Positions 26,577 to 35,734 of a stretch of DNA of 64,000 nucleotides are shown in pieces. A model generated the notes under the pieces. That model ran no database searches, had not been told where the DNA came from, and saw only the letters and a program-made list of their open reading frames with translations. The position numbers were made by a program, and so were the translations under genes. Origin of the DNA: Paraburkholderia sp. C35 (GTDB lineage Bacteria; Pseudomonadota; Gammaproteobacteria; Burkholderiales; Burkholderiaceae); NCBI RefSeq assembly GCF_003121405.1, contig NZ_QBUY01000027.1:20683-84682 (forward strand), read 5' to 3'. Each line of letters starts with the position of its first letter. Position 1 is the first letter of the stretch.

Positions 26577-27299
26577 GTGTCTGATCTGACGACCAACCTG
26601 CCGCAGGTTGATTCGGCGCTGTTCCGCGTTCCTGACATCGACCGCCTTCAGCCCGCAAACACTTCGCCCCATCCACCACGCATCCTGCTGCTCTATGGCT
26701 CGCTGCGCGAGCGCTCGTTTAGCCGGCTGCTAAGCGAAGAAGCCGCGCGCCTCCTCCCGGCGATGGGCGCCGAGGTGCGAATCTTCAATCCGAGCGGCCT
26801 GCCGCTCCCGGCCGATGCACCCGACACTCACCCCAAGGTGAAGGAACTGCGGGAACTGGTGCTGTGGTCGGAAGGCATGGTCTGGTGCTCGCCGGAACGC
26901 CACGGCGCGATGACAGGCATCATGAAATCACAGATCGACTGGATTCCCCTGTCGGTCGGCGCGGTCAGACCAACACAGGGCAAGACGCTCGCGGTGATGC
27001 AGGTCAGCGGCGGCTCGCAGTCGTTCAACGCGGTCAACCAGATGCGAGTGCTCGGACGCTGGATGCGCATGCTGACCATCCCGAACCAGTCATCGGTCGC
27101 CATAGCTTTCACGGAGTTCGATGAAGCCGGCCGCATGACACCTTCAGCTTACTTCGACCGGGTCGTGGACGTCAGGGAGGAACTGGTGAAGATCACGCTG
27201 CTGACCCGCGATATCGGTCCGTATCTGGATGACCGCTATAGCGAGCGAAAGGAAAGCGCCGAAGAACTGACGAAGCGCGTAAACCAGGCCAATATCTGA
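26577..27299 (+). CDS. arsH: ArsH, NADPH-dependent FMN oxidoreductase
   Basis: A 240-residue flavodoxin-like flavoprotein. The FMN phosphate loop is LLYGSLRERSFSRLL, and SPERHGAMTGIMKSQIDW and QVSGGSQSFNAVNQMRVLGR are ArsH hallmarks. ArsH oxidises trivalent organoarsenicals to the less toxic pentavalent forms and has quinone reductase activity. The start is GTG at 26577, with GGAGG about seven bases upstream. It is in the operon after the second arsC and three bases before the MFS gene. Confidence 0.94.
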   Translation: MSDLTTNLPQVDSALFRVPDIDRLQPANTSPHPPRILLLYGSLRERSFSRLLSEEAARLLPAMGAEVRIFNPSGLPLPADAPDTHPKVKELRELVLWSEGMVWCSPERHGAMTGIMKSQIDWIPLSVGAVRPTQGKTLAVMQVSGGSQSFNAVNQMRVLGRWMRMLTIPNQSSVAIAFTEFDEAGRMTPSAYFDRVVDVREELVKITLLTRDIGPYLDDRYSERKESAEELTKRVNQANI

Positions 27300-27302
27300 C
27301 CC

Positions 27303-28556
27303 ATGTCCCCATCCGCGATCGAACACGAGTCAAAAGGGAACACTGCAACGTGGGCGCTGGCCCTCGCCCAGCTCGTCGCCTGGGGGACCGTCTATTACGC
27401 GTTTTCGCTCTTTGTCGTTCCGATGGAGCACGAGCTTGGATGGAGTCGGGCGTCAACCAACGCTGCGCTATCGGTCGGCCTTTTGGTCTCCGGACCGGTC
27501 GCCTACCCGGTCGGTAAATGGATCGATCACGGCCACGGCCGCGCGGTGCTGACGGCAGGGTCATTGCTTGCGTCCATCATGCTGGTGCTCTGGTCGCAGG
27601 CCGGGAACCTCGTGACGCTCTTTGTTGCGTGGGTCGGGCTGGGCGTCGCGATGGCGGCGACACTCTACGATCCTGTGTTCGCGATCCTCACCCGGAACTA
27701 CCCTCAGAGCTTTCGCACGAGGATCACATTGGTTACGCTCGTCGCGGGCTTCGCGAGCACGGTGTTCATCCCGCTTACGCAGGCACTGATCGATTACCAG
27801 GGGTGGCGGCACGCGCTGCTCTCGCTCTCGGCGATCAACCTGTGCGTCTGCCTGCCGATCCATCTGATGGCCTTGCACGACAAGGCGATCAGCACGACAG
27901 CGACGATCAGCAAAGCGAAGGTTAAGGCGGAGAACAGCGAGTCCGTCAGGCGCGCTCTCCGAACGCCGGTCTTCTGGGCGCTCGCGATCTGCTTCACTGC
28001 CTACTATGCGACCTTCGCCGCGCTGACGTTCCATCTGGTCCCGCTAATGGTTGAGCGTCACGTCGCCCAACCTATCATCCTCGCGACAATGGCGGTGATC
28101 GGCCCAGCGCAGGTGCTTGTGCGAATGCTCTGGTTCACGTTCGGGCGGAACGTATCGCCGAAGATCGTAGGTTTGACGATCACCGCCGCCTTTCCGGTAT
28201 CGGTTGTCATCCTTCTGGTTGCCGGCGCGTCACCTGTGGCACTGATCCTGTTCGCGGTGATCTATGGCGGTGCGAACGGCATGATGACGATCCTGCGCGG
28301 GACGATCGTGCAACACATCCTCTGGACGGAAGGGTACGGTGCGGTCAGTGGCCTGCTTTCGATGCCGTCAAACATCGCGAAGGGCATCGCGCCGATCTCG
28401 GCTGCGGCGATCTGGACAGTGACAGGCAACTATCTGCCCGTAGAGTGGGCGGTATTGTGCGTGTCGCTGGTGTCGACGGCGGCCTTTGTGTACGTCGTGC
28501 GCTGGCAGGGCGGCACATCAACCGGGATCGCAGCGCGGGAAGGAAGTGCGTCATGA
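27303..28556 (+). CDS. MFS carrier in the arsenic operon
   Basis: A 417-residue twelve-helix MFS protein. It starts three bases after arsH, and its stop overlaps the arsN2 start by ATGA, so it belongs to the operon. The N-terminus (ALALAQLVAWGTVYYAFSLF) and PVGKWIDHGHGR in loop 2-3 are seen. It is not ArsJ by context, since no glyceraldehyde-3-phosphate dehydrogenase gene accompanies it. It may be a carrier for organoarsenicals or As(III), such as the ArsK type. Without a search the subfamily is uncertain. Confidence 0.8.
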   Translation: MSPSAIEHESKGNTATWALALAQLVAWGTVYYAFSLFVVPMEHELGWSRASTNAALSVGLLVSGPVAYPVGKWIDHGHGRAVLTAGSLLASIMLVLWSQAGNLVTLFVAWVGLGVAMAATLYDPVFAILTRNYPQSFRTRITLVTLVAGFASTVFIPLTQALIDYQGWRHALLSLSAINLCVCLPIHLMALHDKAISTTATISKAKVKAENSESVRRALRTPVFWALAICFTAYYATFAALTFHLVPLMVERHVAQPIILATMAVIGPAQVLVRMLWFTFGRNVSPKIVGLTITAAFPVSVVILLVAGASPVALILFAVIYGGANGMMTILRGTIVQHILWTEGYGAVSGLLSMPSNIAKGIAPISAAAIWTVTGNYLPVEWAVLCVSLVSTAAFVYVVRWQGGTSTGIAAREGSAS

Positions 28557-28990
28557 AAATCCGAGCCGCCAACGACGATGATCTCGTCGACATACGCTCC
28601 CTGCTGACAGCATGTGAGTTGCCCGTTGAGGACGTCGCCCGTAGCCTGCTAACGGGGTTTCTGGTTGCTGTCGATGATAAGGGAGCAATCGTTGGCAGCG
28701 CCTGTCTGGAGCCGGTAGGTGAGGCGGCGTTACTCAGATCGCTGGCTGTCGGCTCGCACCTGCGAGCAACGGGTCTGGGCATGGCCCTGCTGCTGGCAAT
28801 CGAACGGGAAGCCAGGAAGCGTACCTACTCCAGTCTGTGGCTGCTCACAACCAGCGCACAGCGTTTTTTCGAACGCCATGGGTACAGCGTAGTCGAGCGC
28901 GAGCATGTGCCGGATGAATTACGTGAGACGGCCCAGTACACGCGCCTCTGTCCATCTAGCGCCGTATGCATGCGAAAGCACATCAAGTGA
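28553..28990 (+). CDS. arsN2: ArsN2-like GNAT acetyltransferase
   Basis: A 145-residue GNAT protein. The acetyl-CoA loop is in LAVGSHLRATGLGMALLLAI, followed by WLLTTSAQRFFERHGYSVVE and the C-terminal QYTRLCPSSAVCMRK, which is typical of the ArsN2 group found in ars operons. The related ArsN1 acetylates the antibiotic arsinothricin; the substrate of ArsN2 is less clear. The ATG at 28553 overlaps the MFS stop. It is the last gene of the operon, which together handles arsenate, arsenite and organic arsenicals. Confidence 0.85.
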   Translation: MKIRAANDDDLVDIRSLLTACELPVEDVARSLLTGFLVAVDDKGAIVGSACLEPVGEAALLRSLAVGSHLRATGLGMALLLAIEREARKRTYSSLWLLTTSAQRFFERHGYSVVEREHVPDELRETAQYTRLCPSSAVCMRKHIK

Positions 28991-29163
28991 CCTATCGCAC
29001 TGTTCAGTGAACTCGGCCTGACTCCGACCTGCAGCAAAACGCGGAAGGCCCGCGACCCAGAATCTTTGGAGATGACGCGCAACGCATGTAGAAGTTGATA
29101 CAGTTAAGTCGGGCGTACCCTCCCTTCCCCGGATCATTCTGCACCGACAACTGGAAGAACACT

Positions 29164-29574
29164 ATGACTGCGATTGCCCGGCGCGTGCCTGGCGCTTCAA
29201 CCAGCACTCAACTCGACACCACCATGCACTCGAAAATCGACGTGCGTTTTCGATTACGTATTCTCGTTGGCGACACAGTGGCGATTGGTCCCGGGAAAAT
29301 GGCACTCCTCGAAGCTATACAGGAGAACGGTTCGATTAGTGCCGCTGCGCGCAGCCTCGGGATGTCCTATCGACGTGCGTGGGTCCTTCTCGATGAGTTG
29401 AACTCTCTGCTGCGCGAGCCGGCGACGTCTGCTTCGACCGGCGGCGCGACCGGCGGCGGATGCCAGTTGACGGACGTCGGCGAAGCGCTCGTCCGCTTGT
29501 ACCGGCAGATCAATCTCGAAGCGAGTCAAGCCTGTGCAGTTCATCTGGCTGCACTACGCGGTCTCATCTCGTGA
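29164..29574 (+). CDS. ModE-like single-domain winged-helix regulator
   Basis: A 136-residue protein with the ModE N-terminal domain: RFRLRILVGDTVAIGPGKMA, then ALLEAIQENGSISAAARSLG with the helix-turn-helix MSYRRAWVLLDELN. It lacks the C-terminal TOBE/Mop domains that bind molybdate in full ModE. Such short forms occur as regulators of molybdenum enzymes or other genes. The start is uncertain: ATG at 29164 is used, but 29224 (MHSKIDVRF) is also possible. No molybdate transporter lies near, so the targets are unknown. Confidence 0.8.
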   Translation: MTAIARRVPGASTSTQLDTTMHSKIDVRFRLRILVGDTVAIGPGKMALLEAIQENGSISAAARSLGMSYRRAWVLLDELNSLLREPATSASTGGATGGGCQLTDVGEALVRLYRQINLEASQACAVHLAALRGLIS

Positions 29575-29746
29575 CGAGCTGATTGCGTCTACTTAAATGC
29601 GCCGATCAATCATCCCACCACTTCGAAGATTTGTTCAGCGATTCTTGTGAGCGCCCGTATCTCAATTTGCACAGGCCTTAGTACGCGGGGAATAGCGCTA
29701 TAAAGAGAACTATATCGCGCCATAGCAAAACGACAACGTACCTCGA

Positions 29747-30204
29747 TTGATACTCTGCACGGTCGCCTCCTCAGTTGTTCTCACCGCCCTACCTCGCGCG
29801 CCCGAAGCCGCAACAGTCGACAAGAATCCCGAGAGTAACATTCGCTATGCCCTAGCTAAATGGCAGACAGACTTCAATGCGCGACGTGAAGCATACATCT
29901 GTGACCTCTTCGCACCCGATCTACGCTACGATTTCTATGACGCACCTGAGCGAACCTACTCCGAACTCTGCGCCCGCTTCCACCATGCGCTGGCTGACAC
30001 CACGCAATCGCTTCGATATGACCTGAAAATCGCGGAGATCATTGTCTCCACCAACCTCGCGATCGTTCGCCTGATTTGGAAATCGACCGCCACCATCCAT
30101 GGCAATCAGCAGTCTAATGATGAGATCGGGCTCGATGATCCGCTCGTCAGCCAGACGTCAGTTGGAAGATCATCCGTTACATCGCATATCCTGAGAAGGA
30201 CTGA
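29747..30204 (+). pseudogene. Exported NTF2/SnoaL-like protein, frameshifted
   Basis: The frame from a TTG at 29747 gives a signal-like N-terminus and then an NTF2-like fold: NIRYALAKWQTDFNARREAY, SELCARFHHALADTTQSLRY and IVRLIWKSTATIHGNQQ. After DEIGLDDP the family C-terminus RQPDVSWKIIRYIAYPEKD continues in another frame from about 30145 to the TGA at 30202-30204. One base is therefore missing near 30139-30144. Either the gene is broken or the base was lost in sequencing. Relatives are periplasmic ketosteroid-isomerase-like proteins of unknown role. Confidence 0.7.
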
Positions 30205-30670
30205 CATCCTGTGCTCGTGGGGTGATCGGGGCGTCGTGTGCTCGACGCCGCTCGATGACTGGTTATTGTGGCGGACGCGACGTTCGATGGTCTCGCGATC
30301 CGAGCCTATGAATGACTCTCGATGGCCCCCGGTTGCAGAAATCGGGATCTAAGCGCCATCCTGAAGCGACGCAACTTTCGCGGTCGAACCAAGGCCACCG
30401 ACCCAAAGACCGCAGTGCGCAAAAGACGGAGTGTTGCTGGCGGCCACTAGAATTTATCAAACATTGGCAGAGCGTTTGGCTCTCCCCCGAATCGGGAGAG
30501 CTCCTCGTCGGCGAGCAACTAGCTCCTGTTGCTGAGAAGTCGATCAAGGCAAGATCCCAAAAAGCTCTTGCACGCTTTGGTTGCACAGCTCGGCTTCCAG
30601 AGTAGATGTGCAGTCCAATGTGATCGCTCATATGCTTCTGAAGAACGGGCACCCTCGGCATTGACAGACC
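30205..30670. other. No gene recognised; one hairpin
   Basis: About 465 bases with no supported gene. CTCTCCC and GGGAGAG near 30480-30500 form a 7-bp stem around CCGAATC, without a T-run. Confidence 0.45.
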
Positions 30671-31246
30671 CTAACGCTCTCGCCGCTGATCACGCGACGG
30701 CCCTGCGTGGGGAAGCATCCTTTGCAGCACATGGTCCTTCAGGACAAAGCGGTGAAACAGCGCAGCGACGACATGCAGACAAATCAACGCGAGGAGCACC
30801 CATGCGAGGATGCCGTGCACATCCCCCATCGCGTGGCCGAAGGCCGAGCCCGATTCGCTCAGCGCCGGATAGGACACCACGCCCGCCAAGCGGACCGTCC
30901 AGCCACGCGAGGACGCGTTGATCCAGCCGAGCAGCGGCACCAGCCCCAGGGCGGCGTAGAGGAGAACATGCGTTATGCGCGAGGCGACGCTCAGTAGCGG
31001 TGGCAGTTCATCCGGCGTGGGCCCGTGCGTCAATCGCCAGATCACCCGGATTGCCATGACGGCGACGAGCGTCGCGCCCACCCCGAGATGCCAGGCGATC
31101 AGATTAACCGGCTGCGTGTCTTTGTGCACGTCCGGCATCGTCCAGCCAATCACAAATTGCATTGCGACCAACAGGACGGTTAGCCAGTGCAGTGTGCGTG
31201 CGACTGCGTCATATGCCGGATGCCGTATTTCGTAGGCCTTCGCCAT
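30671..31246 (-). CDS. Cytochrome b561-type membrane protein
   Basis: A 191-residue four-helix membrane cytochrome b of the bacterial CybB family. Likely haem-ligand histidines are in RTLHWLTVLLV (helix 1), LIAWHLGVGATLV (helix 2), MGDVHGILAWVLLALICLHV (helix 4, two His) and HRFVLKD. It accepts electrons in the inner membrane, probably from quinol; in E. coli CybB acts as a superoxide:ubiquinone oxidoreductase. The start is ATG at 31246, with AAGGAG upstream. It is divergent from the iron-transport fusion gene. Confidence 0.92.
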   Translation of the reverse strand: MAKAYEIRHPAYDAVARTLHWLTVLLVAMQFVIGWTMPDVHKDTQPVNLIAWHLGVGATLVAVMAIRVIWRLTHGPTPDELPPLLSVASRITHVLLYAALGLVPLLGWINASSRGWTVRLAGVVSYPALSESGSAFGHAMGDVHGILAWVLLALICLHVVAALFHRFVLKDHVLQRMLPHAGPSRDQRRER

Positions 31247-31720
31247 TTTTTCTCCTTAAGTTGTCACGACTTGATAAATTGATGGGGATCCGCAGTGCGC
31301 ATCTTGATGCTGATAGCCTGAAAAAAGCACTATTCACATCCGATGGATGCTAGCGCCATTACCTTAAGGAAACCTGACGTTTAGAGGGGCGATCCGGATC
31401 GCTCGCCGCCGCTGTTTCGGCACAGCCGCCAACGCGAGGACAGCACGACCAGAAAGCCGGCAGGCCGGTCTTGCCACCTGCATCACGCGAATGGTTCGCG
31501 GCGGCAGGCAACGATCCAACCGCGACGCCGATATCGGCCGGGCCGTCATCGTAGTTACTTGAAAGACAGTTGACGTTGACTTATTTCAGTTGCCATCGAA
31601 ATACACAAATACTGATGATAAGCGTTGCTATTCTCGGTAAATGCGCACGCCGGGGTTTTCGCCCATCTTGCACGCTATCCCGGTAGACTAGAAGCAGTCG
31701 AACAATTCCTGGGCGACGCT
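31247..31720. other. Divergent promoter region, cytochrome b561 / iron-transport fusion
   Basis: About 470 bases between two divergent genes. It is AT-rich near both ends and should hold both promoters. I see no gene; a Fur-type box is not convincing. Confidence 0.45.
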
Positions 31721-32845
31721 GTGGCCTCTAAACACGAACTCCGGCGATTTCAGGCGAATCTCGCCGATGACCACCATAGCGCAATAATTTACGAGACTCT
31801 GGCGGACGTAGAGCGCGACAGCGAGCGCAAAAAAGTCTACGATGAACTCGCTGCTTCTGAGCGGGCGCACGCGAAAGTCTGGGCTGACAAGCTCGAAGCT
31901 AACGGACAGCGCGTCCCAAACAGAGAAAGCACAAAAACCTTCCTGATGAGGGGCCTCGTCCACCTCTTCGGTCCAAAGTTTGTCCTCCCCACGCTCGCGG
32001 CCGCCGAATTTGCCGACAGAAACAAATACGCAGGCAATCCCGAGACCGAACAGATGTCGGCGGACGAACGACATCACGCTAGCGTTGTGCAGGCACTGGC
32101 AAACGATAGGAAGCCGAAACCAGTTAATGGGGCGGACATAGCCGGCGCCGAGTCATGGCACAGAGGCGTGTCATCAGGAAATGACCTTCGGGCAGCGGTC
32201 CTTGGTGCTAGTGATGGTCTCGTGTCCAACTTCTGCCTCATTATGGGCGTCGCCGGCGCAGGTAGTGGCAACCACGCCACGCTCCTGTCCGCGTTCGCAG
32301 GACTGGTTGCCGGTGCCTGCTCCATGGCCCTCGGAGAGTGGCTGTCGGTGACCAATGCACGAGAACTGGCCAGAACCCAGATTGCGAAGGAAGCCGATGA
32401 ACTTGAACACTCGCCTGACGCTGAAGAGCACGAATTGCGACTTATCTACCGCGCGAAAGGCCTGGAAAGCGGAGAAGCAAGGCGTGTCGCTTCGCAAATA
32501 ATGCGTGATAAAACTGCGGCACTCGATGTGCTGACCCGCGAGGAACTTGGTCTTGACCCCGCGGAGCTCGGCGGCAATCCATGGACGGCAGCCGCTGTAT
32601 CTTTCTGCCTTTTTGCAACCGGCGCAATCTTTCCCGCGATGCCCTTTCTATGGGCGGCGGGCGGCTGGGCAATCGTCCAGTGCATCCTGTTCAGCACTCT
32701 GGCGCTGGGTGCCATCGGTACGTTTACTTCTCTGTTCAATGGTCGTAGCGCGGCTTTTTCGGCAATGCGACAGATAGCCATCGGACTGGTCGCAGCCGCA
32801 TTTACCTACCGCGTCGGCCGCCTGTTAGGTGTCTCAATTTCTTAG
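31721..32845 (+). CDS. Ferritin-like/VIT1 fusion iron-manganese transporter (MbfA-like)
   Basis: A fusion of an N-terminal ferritin-like/rubrerythrin domain with a C-terminal VIT1/CCC1 membrane domain. The first half shows HHSAIIYETLADVERDSERK, EERAH-type SERAHAKVWADKL and MSADERHHASVVQAL, the paired Glu/His motifs of a di-iron site. The second begins LRAAVLGASDGLVSNFCLIM, the VIT1 signature, then AGACSMALGEWLSV and three further helices. Relatives (MbfA in alpha-proteobacteria) export iron and protect against peroxide. The start is uncertain: GTG at 31721 fits the domain border, and the frame stays open to a TTG at 31625. Confidence 0.88.
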   Translation: MASKHELRRFQANLADDHHSAIIYETLADVERDSERKKVYDELAASERAHAKVWADKLEANGQRVPNRESTKTFLMRGLVHLFGPKFVLPTLAAAEFADRNKYAGNPETEQMSADERHHASVVQALANDRKPKPVNGADIAGAESWHRGVSSGNDLRAAVLGASDGLVSNFCLIMGVAGAGSGNHATLLSAFAGLVAGACSMALGEWLSVTNARELARTQIAKEADELEHSPDAEEHELRLIYRAKGLESGEARRVASQIMRDKTAALDVLTREELGLDPAELGGNPWTAAAVSFCLFATGAIFPAMPFLWAAGGWAIVQCILFSTLALGAIGTFTSLFNGRSAAFSAMRQIAIGLVAAAFTYRVGRLLGVSIS

Positions 32846-33511
32846 CCAACGAAAATAAGAAACTTAACCACCCAGATCTGGTGCGTCCGGGAACAGGTCA
32901 TTGCGAGAAATGCGTTTAATGTTTGCGAGGAGCTCGCGCTTTCTGTTGCACGGAGTTCCTGTCGTCAGCAAAACGTCCGGACAGCACTAATGGCTCGGTT
33001 ATCGTCGAAATCGCATCCTTGTATATGGCCTGCATACTGCCAACTTTGCGAATCGGCGAAGGGTGTCTGGAGTCAGTCGATTCTGTCGTACTAGCGCCAG
33101 TGCGATGCGTGCTAACCCGGCATGGAAGACATTGGACGTAATGGGCAATAGCACCTTCATGCGCAACTGGTTCGCGTACCAGCCTTTAGAAGCCGCGAGT
33201 TCGGTCGAAATGACGGCCAGCTTTGCCGTGATTACCACCACAACAGGCTATTGGTTGATTCATCTTTTGGATAGCGATAGTCTCGTATGGTCATTCGACA
33301 TTCAGTCCGATGGCCATACGACATCGCGGGCAGCCAGGCGTCGAACCCTCAACGTCGATACAGATACAAATATCCAGGCGTTGGTTCGAGAACGAGCAAT
33401 TTCTCCGAGGTTTGGTCGTTCTGAACCTCAACTGAAAATAGCCCTCCCATGATGAGCATACGGCGTTATCGACTGTGGTAGTCACCCTCACCGAGACCAT
33501 CCGGTCCACTG
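32846..33511. other. No gene recognised
   Basis: About 665 bases downstream of both neighbours. A plus-strand frame at 33063-33452 and a minus-strand frame at 32999-33241 are open, but their products match no family and they overlap each other. Confidence 0.45.
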
Positions 33512-34483
33512 CTATCGCTTTGCGCGTATAGCGAACTGCCACGCGAGCAACCCGGGCAGATAAATTGACAAATCCCGAATGCGTCGTGCGCCTGCGAGTG
33601 CAAGACTCGTCGCAGGCTCGATCCCAAACCAACCGCCAATAATCACAACTGCGCTCTCCTGAACCCCCAACGCACCCGGGACTACGAATGCGGCGCTGCT
33701 CACAGCCTGAATCAGGACTTCGATTGTCAGCACGATGGGAAAGTTTGTCGTGAATTGAAGGAAACGTAGTGCGATCCACAACTCCAGTGCCGTCCCGATA
33801 CACTGCAACGGTTGCCACAGGAAAAGGTAACGGAAAATCACGCCGGATCTGCGCCAGATCACCTTGATCGCCTGATCGGTCGTCACCGACGGTTCAATAA
33901 GTGCGCCCAGTTTGCCGTTCGTTATCCGGGCAAGTGCCCGGGAAGCAAGTTCGAAAGGCCTGGCATGCTGGACGAGCGCGAACAGTATGGGGATTGGCAC
34001 GAGCAACGCCGTGCCCCACGATAAAATTCCGATCACATGGCCTAACGCTGATTCTCCGTGGGTCGCGAGGAAACCAACGGCGACCATTGTGAACATAAAC
34101 TGGCTGATGATCGTCAGCTGGAGGTCAACCACGAGGCTCGCGGCCGCCGTTGACGACCTTAGCCCCCATTGCCTTAGCAGCTGGAAAGAAACGAGTTCGC
34201 CGCCGATCCGCGCAACGGGCAACATGCAGTTGACCGATTCGCGTATCCAAACGAGCTTTAACATCGAAACGAGTGCTGGACGGTTGGCTCCGCGTATCAA
34301 CGTCTGCCAGTCACGCGCATTGGCCAGCATCGGGAGGATGTGTGCGAATGCCGCCGCGAGCAACCCGGCACTCGCATCATGCAACAGACCGATTACCTGC
34401 GCGGGATGACTTCGCCATATCGTAAAAAGCCCGATCGCAAGACCCACGAGTGCCGCATACCTGCCGATGTGTTTGATCATCAA
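33512..34483 (-). CDS. hpnL: Hopanoid-associated membrane protein HpnL
   Basis: A 323-residue membrane protein of the lysylphosphatidylglycerol synthetase TM/UPF0104 group, with about eight helices. It matches HpnL, the putative flippase-like protein of hopanoid clusters. Segments seen are MLPMLANARDWQTLIRG-type text (HILPMLANARDWQTLIRG), LPVARIGGELVSFQLLRQWG and FVVPGALGVQESAVVIIGGW. It lies 24 bases after hpnI on the same strand. In this cluster hpnJ and hpnK, commonly beside hpnI, are absent. It is thought to move hopanoid lipids in the envelope; evidence for that role is limited. Confidence 0.85.
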   Translation of the reverse strand: MMIKHIGRYAALVGLAIGLFTIWRSHPAQVIGLLHDASAGLLAAAFAHILPMLANARDWQTLIRGANRPALVSMLKLVWIRESVNCMLPVARIGGELVSFQLLRQWGLRSSTAAASLVVDLQLTIISQFMFTMVAVGFLATHGESALGHVIGILSWGTALLVPIPILFALVQHARPFELASRALARITNGKLGALIEPSVTTDQAIKVIWRRSGVIFRYLFLWQPLQCIGTALELWIALRFLQFTTNFPIVLTIEVLIQAVSSAAFVVPGALGVQESAVVIIGGWFGIEPATSLALAGARRIRDLSIYLPGLLAWQFAIRAKR

Positions 34484-34507
34484 AGAACAGTGTGTTTGTT
34501 CGATCGC

Positions 34508-35713
34508 TCAATCGGCCGACGAGCGGCGCTGTTCGCCTTTCAGCATTCCGTGGCCATCGACTCTGAAACTGAATCCTCGCCAGACAACGCGTGAGGAAGC
34601 AAAGCTCTGACACAGTATCGCGAATGCCATCAGGTCCCAAACCGGCAATAGGAAAAGACCTTCAACTGGCCGCTTCAGAATTGCATCGATCCGCAATTGA
34701 AGCAACGCTCTTACACCGAGCGATATCAGAAAAAGCGATATCGTCCACATCTGCGGGCCGCCTGACAGAATCGTCAGTGTGGCCCACGGGATAGGGTAAC
34801 TCAGCGCGGAACCAGCGTGACCGATTGGATCAATGCGACGTATCGTCCGGCTCCAGCGCAATTCGTGTTCTATGAGCGTTGTAGCCGTAGTCTCCTGACA
34901 GGCATGCCCCACCACAAACCCGGGCACGACAACCTTCTGTCCATTCTTCCGCACCGCAGCCCCGATCGCGTGATCCTCCGCAAGCACACAGGAAAGTGGC
35001 CTGAGTCCGCCAATTGACTCGAGCGTCTGCCGTCGCATCGCAATGGTCTGGCCAAAGCACGGGTGAGCAAGGCCCAGTCGCAGACCCATCACTACGCCGG
35101 GCAGGAATTGGTAGTCCACTGCCCGCGCAGACAATCTGGGCCAGAAACCTGGCTCCCGTACGCCGACATACGCACACGTCACAAGGCCGACGCCGTCGGC
35201 ATGCAACTCGCCCACTACGCGCGAAAGATAGTCCGGCCCGACTGTCACATCGCTATCTGCGAACACAAACAGATCGTGTTCAGCAGCTGGAAGCATGTTG
35301 ATAAGATTACTGACCTTACGGTTCGACCCGTGCATGTCGCTGTTAGCGACGATGGTGATATGCGCGCCCGGAAAATCGATCTGCAACTGCTTCACGACTG
35401 CGAGAGCAGGATCGCATGCGTCGTGCACACCAAACAGATACTGCACCGCCCCGCGATAATCCTGTTCACAAAAGCTGCGCAAGTTATCAAGCAGCGCCGT
35501 CTCCATGCCGCTAAGAGGCTTCAGAACTGTCACGGATGGAAAGTGGTCGTTCACAGGCGAATGTCTATCGAAAAATACTCCTACCGATGCGGCGGCGACA
35601 ACCGTATAAACGATTCCGCATATCGCACACAGTCCCAGCAGAGATGTGAGGGCGTGTGAGGCACCTGCCAATGACATCACCGGCATGACCAGCTCAAAAA
35701 CTGTCGAAGCCAT
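34508..35713 (-). CDS. hpnI: Hopanoid-associated glycosyltransferase HpnI
   Basis: A 401-residue membrane glycosyltransferase of the ceramide glucosyltransferase (GT21) type, matching HpnI. HpnI adds N-acetylglucosamine to bacteriohopanetetrol in composite hopanoid synthesis. Motifs are VTVLKPLSGMETALLDNLRS, the DxD in FADSDVTVGPDYLS, and the acceptor-site LAEDHAIGAAVRKNGQ and ELRWSRTIR (D/E-x-RW). Membrane helices lie at both ends. It is between a small membrane protein (21 bases upstream) and hpnL (24 bases downstream), likely one operon. Confidence 0.88.
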   Translation of the reverse strand: MASTVFELVMPVMSLAGASHALTSLLGLCAICGIVYTVVAAASVGVFFDRHSPVNDHFPSVTVLKPLSGMETALLDNLRSFCEQDYRGAVQYLFGVHDACDPALAVVKQLQIDFPGAHITIVANSDMHGSNRKVSNLINMLPAAEHDLFVFADSDVTVGPDYLSRVVGELHADGVGLVTCAYVGVREPGFWPRLSARAVDYQFLPGVVMGLRLGLAHPCFGQTIAMRRQTLESIGGLRPLSCVLAEDHAIGAAVRKNGQKVVVPGFVVGHACQETTATTLIEHELRWSRTIRRIDPIGHAGSALSYPIPWATLTILSGGPQMWTISLFLISLGVRALLQLRIDAILKRPVEGLFLLPVWDLMAFAILCQSFASSRVVWRGFSFRVDGHGMLKGEQRRSSAD

Positions 35714-35734
35714 GTCAGTGTCCGCCGACGGAAC

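Noticed and set aside
27303..28556. ArsJ (1-arseno-3-phosphoglycerate exporter)
   Set aside because: ArsJ is paired with a glyceraldehyde-3-phosphate dehydrogenase gene, and none is in this operon.
31560..31640. Fur box before the iron-transport fusion
   Set aside because: GATGATAAGC-type words occur, but no 19-bp palindrome close to the Fur consensus could be aligned.
33063..33452. 129-codon plus-strand frame after the iron-transport gene
   Set aside because: No motif, and it overlaps an equally featureless minus-strand frame; not enough support.
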